Shown here: positions 58,719 through 64,000 of the stretch, piece after piece
How the letters are laid out: each line of letters opens with the position of its first letter
Numbering within the stretch: the first letter of the stretch is position 1
Assembly (NCBI GenBank): GCA_036852015.1
Contig: JAANDG010000106.1
Coordinates: 1 to 64,000, forward strand
From: Pelodera strongyloides
Lineage: Eukaryota > Nematoda > Chromadorea > Rhabditida > Rhabditidae
Direction of reading: 5' to 3'
Length of the DNA stretch: 64,000 bases
Notes under the pieces: model-generated
The model's input: the letters and a program-made list of their open reading frames with translations, nothing else
Database searches by the model: none
Told to the model about the DNA's origin: nothing
Made by a program: the position numbers and the translations under genes

Positions 58719-59279
58719 ATGAATAAACAAAAGCGTGGTGTTGGGTTGCCGTATTTGCAGTCATGTTTCGAGGTTGATTGGAATCCAGCACCCTCCCTTG
58801 CCGTGAAGTCACGATCTCAACTTCTTCAAAAGATTGCCGATTACCTTGCTGTCAATTCGTTTGTTTATACGAATTCCGAATCTGCAGAGGAAAGCAGCAC
58901 GTCCCAGGATAAGGGCACTGGGGAATTCAGGAACGACACTGGTTGTATTGGATTGCAGTCTGTGTTTGACGCCATGTTTGCTGGCTGCGCTGCTCTGGTT
59001 TTGATCGATTCTCAGATTGTACAACCATCAGCGGTCGGACGTTGCATTGCACTATATGCGTCAAATTGCCAGGATACAACAAAAGTATTTGCGATGGATG
59101 GACTAAGCGCCTTTTTGTCTCCTTTGTTAAACAGAAAAGCTGTGGAGGCCATTGCCTTCAAGAAGACGTCAAATCTAACAGATTCTATTTGTCAGAAACT
59201 TTCTCCTGTCTCATTCAAATTTTCATCTGAGCCTACTCTCTTCAGATCATCTGGCAAAGTGCCGAAACCTAAGGATTAG
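58719..59279 (+). CDS. probable RNase P/MRP subunit p38-like (Rpp38, L7Ae/L30e fold)
   Basis: A single 186-codon exon. The central part reads GLQSVFDAMFAGCAALVLID, then VQPSAVGRCIALYA, LSAFLSPLLNRKAVEAIAFKK. This matches the layout of L7Ae-fold proteins (G-x-N/Q-x-V ... LVLxD ... P ... hydrophobic strand) and especially the 'L..ALAFKK' end of animal Rpp38, which binds kink-turns in RNase P and MRP RNAs for tRNA and rRNA processing in the nucleus. The N-terminal 70 residues contain a serine/glutamate-rich linker; the C-terminus is basic. The assignment rests on motif resemblance recalled from the family, so an unrelated L7Ae-type protein remains possible. It starts at a trans-splice-like acceptor and is followed 188 bases later by coq2. 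Confidence 0.55.
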   Translation: MNKQKRGVGLPYLQSCFEVDWNPAPSLAVKSRSQLLQKIADYLAVNSFVYTNSESAEESSTSQDKGTGEFRNDTGCIGLQSVFDAMFAGCAALVLIDSQIVQPSAVGRCIALYASNCQDTTKVFAMDGLSAFLSPLLNRKAVEAIAFKKTSNLTDSICQKLSPVSFKFSSEPTLFRSSGKVPKPKD

Positions 59280-59460
59280 CTTTCACAGTTCCCTTACTGT
59301 TCTTGTTCGCTGTACGATATGTATACTTACCTGTTGTTGTTCGTTACGTTGTTATTTTGTTACTCGTTAGTTTTCAAGAGTGCGGGTGCATAGTTCCGTT
59401 TTTGTCTTTTGCTTATATTGATGATTTGTCATTGTTGAATGAGAAGATTAAATGATAAAA

Positions 59461-59467
59461 TTCCAGG
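59461..59467 (+). promoter_or_regulatory. candidate spliced-leader acceptor of coq2 (operon downstream gene)
   Basis: TTCCAG|g directly before ATG at 59468, in the same arrangement as at 58711-58718. It lies 188 bases from the upstream stop codon to the start codon, in the range seen for nematode operons. No canonical AATAAA lies between the two genes. Confidence 0.6.
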
Positions 59468-62400
59468 ATGTCGCTGGCTGTTATTCTTTCAATATCGAAC
59501 CGTTTCCGACCGTTGATCTCGATAAGCGGCCTTTCACCTTCTACTTCATTCGCTAGTTCATTAGCTAGTTTTTCAACGTCGCCAAAGTATGTTCAGCGTG
59601 CGGAATATTCTTCAACGATCTCGGCTTTTCCTCTAAGGTATTTTTTTGCGTTCCATTCTATTCACAGTGTTGTTTTTGTTGTGTGTCGTTTGGTGCCATT
59701 ATACTTGTTGGCGGAAATTGAACACGGTTTTTTTTTTCAAATCCTGTTACGTTTACGGTAATGTGTTTGGTTCAAAAAGTGTGTTTTCCTGTAAATTACG
59801 TTCTTTATTCAGAATTCCTTCTGCCACGCAGCTGGTTGAAAATGCTCCGGATAAATTGAAGCCGTACTTGCGGATTATGCGAGTGGACAAACCGATTGGT
59901 ATGGGCTTTCTTTTATTATCTTTTCCTGGTTATTGGGCTGTGCTTCTCCCATAATGAAACGCCTCTAATTGCATCGTTCACCGAAATCACAATGTGCGAC
60001 AGTGCGACTCATTCGCCAATCGCCAACCCTGATGCTTTTTTTCTGCGCTGCGTCTGCGTGAATTTTGATCCTTTTTACGCGAATCCAATGATTATGCTTT
60101 CTTTTTTTCTGAATTCTGAAATAACTACAGCAGAGCCACAGTTGGTACGAGAGTGCAGAGAAGTGCAGAGAGGGAGAGTACAGCGTCCCAGAGTCTACGC
60201 GCAAATAACAAATGACGAAAAACTGGGGCCTTTTGGGTCAAAATTATTTTTACCGCTCCGACCGGTTAGGAAAATATTCAAATAAAATTTTAAAGTCAAT
60301 AAAATGCACCGGAAACCAGGAAGCTCCCAAGAGGTGCATATAAGGCACATTTCATCCATAGAAACCATATCTTGAATCCTCATGGTTTTCTCAAACTTTT
60401 GTAACCCGTGAAATATAATAAAGGCGACTATTTAATAAAATATTCATATAAAATTTTAAAGTCAATAAAATGCACCGGAAACCAGGAAGCTCCCAAGAGG
60501 TGCATATAAGGCACATTTCACCCATAGAAACCATATCTTGAATCTTCATGGTTTTCTCAAACTTTTGTAACCCGTGAAATATAATAAAGGCGACTATTTA
60601 ATAAAATATTCATATAAAATTTTAAAGTCAATAAAATGCACCGGAAACCAGGAAGCTCCCAAGAGGTGCATATAAGGCACATTTCATCCATAGAAACCAT
60701 ATCTTGAATCCTCATGGTTTTCTCAAACTTTTGTAACCCGTGAAATATAATAAAGGCGACTATTTAATAAAATATTCATATAAAATTTTAAAGTCAATAA
60801 AATGCACCGGAAACCAGGAAGCTCCCAAGAGGTGCATATAAGGCACATTTCATCCATAGAAACCATATCTTGAATCCTCATGGTTTTCTCAAACTTTTGT
60901 AACCCGTGAAATATAATAAAGGCGACTATTTAATAAAATATTCATATAAAATTTTAAAGTCAATAAAATGCACCGGAAACCAGGAAGCTCCCAAGATGTG
61001 CATATAAGGCACATTTCATCCATAGAAACCATATCTTGAATCTTCATGGTTTTCTCAAACTTTTGTAACCCGTGAAATATAATAAAGGCGACTATTTAAT
61101 AAAATATTCATATATAGAAAACCAGCCGGCTACGCCGCCCGAGACGACTTTCTGGTACACATTTTATTTTATGCATATGTGAAACGTAGTTTCAAAGGTA
61201 ATTGCAAAAATTACGGCAAGGAACAGATGCTAAAGTCCTCGCTTTTCATCTCTCGCTCGCTTCGGAGTCATGTTATATTGATTCTTCTCTGGTCTTCAGG
61301 CGCGCAGCGCGGAAATGCGTAGCCGCGTCCACGGGAAAAGATTTCAAATTTGCATTAAAAAAATTCGAGACAGAGAGAAACCTCTTTTCTGCGTCTCCGC
61401 CTCTTTTTTTGCGTCTCCGCACTGCGCGCCAGAGAACGTAGTTACAGTAGCATTTGTCTTTTGTATTAGTATTAGTGTAGTATGCTATAATCGAAAGCCG
61501 CAACGTATCTTACTATGCCATTCGGCATTCGCCATACGAAGGCGTTTAGATAATAGCATCAAATACATGTAATAAGTGAATGTACTTCAAAAATTTATAG
61601 TATATTTCGCCACATTATTATGAATAAGTAATCATAACAAGTACTCCGTGCTAGCAATTCATGTACCGCACATGGTGGTTTTTGTAGATAAGCCACGGGC
61701 GCATGCCTGCAAAAATGATTAAATACACGTTTGCTTCATGGATTATTCACTGAAGATGCATTCATACATGTTTGATACTGATATAACTGAATTGACTAAT
61801 ACAATATGAATGTAATATTCTGTATCAGCCAAAGCTTGGAACGAACTTCTTATAGAACCTTTTTTTGTTATAAACGGAGGTAGTCTGTCTGGGTCTTGGC
61901 TTATAAAGTCCGAAGAGTAGGGGGGCCTCCAGGCCACTTCTGTACTTCAGGCGGCGGTTATTTCTTCCACTACGGCGCTGGTCACTTAAGCTCACCACAG
62001 AGCTATCCACACTAGTTTGGAGACGGTACCGTTCACCGTGAGCAGTATTAAAGCGAAATACCGGCCGGTTTTTGAAACGCATCTCAAGTACTTGCATTCT
62101 TATGCATTTATGCAATATGGGTCTAATTGGGGTCTAGTTTTTATTCTAATTTTTGCTCATTTGCATATGCTGCATAAGAAAGCAGGTGTACGCAATGCGT
62201 TTCAAAAACCGGCCGGTATTTCCCTTTAAGGAACTGTCAGACATTTGGCAGTTTTAAGGAACTCTGCCAACTTGTGCGCTTTATTATAGAGGACGCCCGC
62301 CTCTTTGTAGATCAGGATGCTGTCGTAAGGCTTACTCTGTCAGCCTTTGATGAAGATCAGGAACTGATACAGAGGTTTATATTTACCGTACATGCATGCA

Positions 62401-63814
62401 AATAGGTACTGTAATTATTGACAAATCTATTTCTAGACTCTAGTATTATTGATTGTTTCTGAATACGTTTCTAGTTGTGACAATAGTCACACCAATAATT
62501 ATCTGACAACGCAGATAAACATAACAAATATACTACGATGTAGATAACAGTTGAAAAGAAACGATACACACGAAATAACAGAGGTGAAAATAAATTTAAT
62601 ATGTAGGCTTCTTCAAGTCTTTTCCAAGGGGTAGATATAGCTGCAAACTCTAACATGGGAAACTAAAAACCCCGATTTCGCCCCGATCAAGTCCCTCAAA
62701 AAATCCGGCCGTGATCGGGGCGAAATCGGGGTTTTTCGACAAATGATCGGGGCGAAATCGGGGTTTTGGGAAATGATCGGGGCGAAATCGGGGTTTTTCG
62801 ACAAATGACCGGGGCGAAATCGGGGTTTTTTGAAAGAATCGGGGCGAAATCCGGCCTTGTTCCCAATTATGCCCCGATTATTTGTGATCGGGCTTTTTGT
62901 GGGGTTTTTTGACAGGATCGGGGCGAAATCGGGGTTTTTTGACAAATGATCGGGGCGAAATCGGGGTTTTCACTTTCCTGTGAATGGCCGTTTTTAGAAG
63001 ATTTATGAATGAATGTGTTGATTAATTCGTTCTAGGAATATAGGTATATTCCTTAAACCCGACAGTGATAGCATTTTCTTCTAATTTGTTAGAATTTGAG
63101 CAGTTTCTGACAATTTCAATAGTCTTTTAAAGGTTCTAGAATAGTGTGTGTTTAGCAATTGTTCTGGCAATTAGCTTAGACATCGGTGGGCCTAACCCTA
63201 GCTAATTAAAATAGTATAGCTAATTTAAATGACAAATTTTTCGGCATACTTGCAAACCCCATTAAATACGAGTACATAATTTAGTAAAAAAACAGTAAGC
63301 ATCGCGACAAATTGCGATAGGTTAGCATATTTTAGAGTAATGATATTTTTTAAAACAAGTTTACAGTTTCATCACGCTTAGTGGGCTTTATAAACACAGT
63401 AATTACAATTTTTACGAAGTTGAATGATGTTATGGAAAAAAAATTAGTCAGGTTGTTTACATAATTGCAACCAAACTACCGTAGTCAATTAGTAAATTAA
63501 TAGGAAAATAAAACATTCACGAAACCGCAACGAACGCGCGAAATAGACCGCGCCCCTTCAACTTCCACTGCCTACCAACTGTGGAGCAATGCAGATGCAT
63601 GGACGATGCGCTTTTCCTTGTGTTCTACTTATAAATGGTAATTTTAGGTACCTGGTTATTATATTGGCCGTGCACATGGTCAATAGCTCTGGCCACGCCG
63701 GCAGGGCATTTGCCCTCTTTATATATGCTGAGTTTATTCGGAATGGGAGCATTTATGATGCGAAGTGCCGGGTGTGTAATCAACGACTTGTGGGATAAAG
63801 ATTTTGATAAAAAG
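59468..63814 (+). CDS. coq2: 4-hydroxybenzoate polyprenyltransferase (ubiquinone synthesis), N-terminal part, continues past window
   Basis: Exons 59468-59637, 59813-59898 and 63648-63814 join in frame (141 codons); a further exon must lie beyond. Residues 1-57 are rich in Ser, Arg and Phe with few acidic residues, fitting a mitochondrial targeting sequence. Then follow [48 protein letters not shown] and the first aspartate-rich motif [11 protein letters not shown], which binds Mg-polyprenyl diphosphate. COQ2 attaches the polyprenyl tail to 4-hydroxybenzoate at the inner mitochondrial membrane. Intron 1 has 175 bases, intron 2 3.7 kb with repeats. It is the second gene of a likely operon with the Rpp38-like gene. 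The donor gttagt at 63815 is clear; the next acceptor was not assigned. Confidence 0.93.
60269..61115. repeat. 166-base tandem repeat, five copies
   Basis: The anchor AAAATGCACCGGAAACCAGG falls at 60301, 60467, 60633, 60799 and 60965, a period of exactly 166. Copies differ by a few substitutions only (agaggtg/agatgtg, atcctcatgg/atcttcatgg). Within the unit, GGTGCATATAAGGCACAT is a partial palindrome. No coding potential. Confidence 0.97.
62048..62229. mobile_element. CCGGCCGG-family TTAA element, copy 7
   Basis: TTAAAGCGAAATACCGGCC at the left and GGCCGGTATTTCCCTTTAA at the right, in the second coq2 intron. Shares TTTGCATATGCTGCATAAG with copy 1. Confidence 0.9.
62665..62975 (+). repeat. 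G-rich 32-base tandem repeat with quadruplex potential
   Basis: The unit is GATCGGGGCGAAATCGGGGT followed by TTTTCGACAAAT, about seven to nine imperfect copies, with an inverted copy of GGGGCGAAATCGGGG at the left edge (CCCCGATTTCGCCCCG, 62670-62685). Each unit has two runs of four G, so neighbouring units supply the four runs needed for a quadruplex on the plus (coq2 sense) strand. Confidence 0.85.
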
Positions 63815-64000
63815 GTTAGTGTCGCTAAATTAAAATCAGCTATATCCAAATTATTCATTTGCTTTGCATGCTAATTAATGATTTGCCTTTTCATATGCAG
63901 TGTTTGGTAAGTGCAAACTACAAACCTTGTGGTCACCTTAATTTTTTTCTTGAATGATAAATTGGAATCGGTGTAGGTGTAAGGGCGCATTCGAGATGGA

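Larger units (their letters stand above)
59899..63647. other. 3.7 kb second intron of coq2
   Basis: Holds a 166-base tandem repeat (60269-61115), a CCGGCCGG-family element (62048-62229) and a G-rich 32-base tandem repeat (about 62665-62975). The rest, including 61120-62040 and 63000-63640, shows no exon or recognised element. Confidence 0.6.

Noticed and set aside
62613..62945. 110-codon repeat protein (NPDFAPI units), minus strand
   Set aside because: It is produced by the G-rich 32-base repeat in a coq2 intron, loses its period where the repeat is interrupted, and has no other support.
63899..63906. Six-base coq2 exon between catatgcag and gtaagt
   Set aside because: The two codons (TGT TTG) do not continue the expected sequence after the aspartate motif (normally V..R), so the next exon is probably beyond the window.

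Overview
The window looks like nematode nuclear DNA. The main grounds are a Fe65/FEH-1-type adaptor gene, an expanded-type CK1-like kinase, an acetylcholine-receptor-like channel, splice acceptors of the TTTTCAG type, and two adjacent genes that each begin with a TTNCAG|gATG site typical of spliced-leader trans-splicing. Gene models were built by hand from splice sites and reading-frame continuity; no database search was possible.

Layout. 1-406 (minus): start of a small secreted, cysteine-containing protein gene leaving the window. 1612-14524 (plus): an alpha-type nicotinic-like ligand-gated ion channel in 19 exons, whose introns are loaded with transposons: a composite Tc1-like element, an RTE retrotransposon inserted in a TTAA-type element, a long foldback element and several copies of a small TTAA-flanked inverted-repeat element. 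17030-37403 (plus): a Fe65/FEH-1-like adaptor (WW domain plus two PTB domains) in 25 exons whose summed length is a whole number of codons (719 residues). A CK1-superfamily kinase gene lies antisense inside its 3.8 kb intron (32692-35300).

38255-58472 is a 20 kb tandem array built of two related unit types, about 61 bp and about 71 bp, each able to form two hairpins. The closing pairs of these hairpins differ between the two types in a compensatory way. A 5'-truncated CR1/Jockey-like retrotransposon interrupts the array. The left half is full of single-base deletions, which look more like residual sequencing error than biology.

58719-64000 (plus): a probable RNase P/MRP Rpp38-like (L7Ae fold) gene followed 188 bp later by coq2 (4-hydroxybenzoate polyprenyltransferase, ubiquinone synthesis, mitochondrial). 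This arrangement suggests a nematode operon. The second coq2 intron holds five copies of a 166 bp repeat and a G-rich 32 bp repeat; coq2 continues past the window.

The most notable items are the structured satellite with covarying stems, an apparently intact HDV-like ribozyme fold exactly at the 5' end of the RTE element, the nested kinase gene, and the candidate operon.
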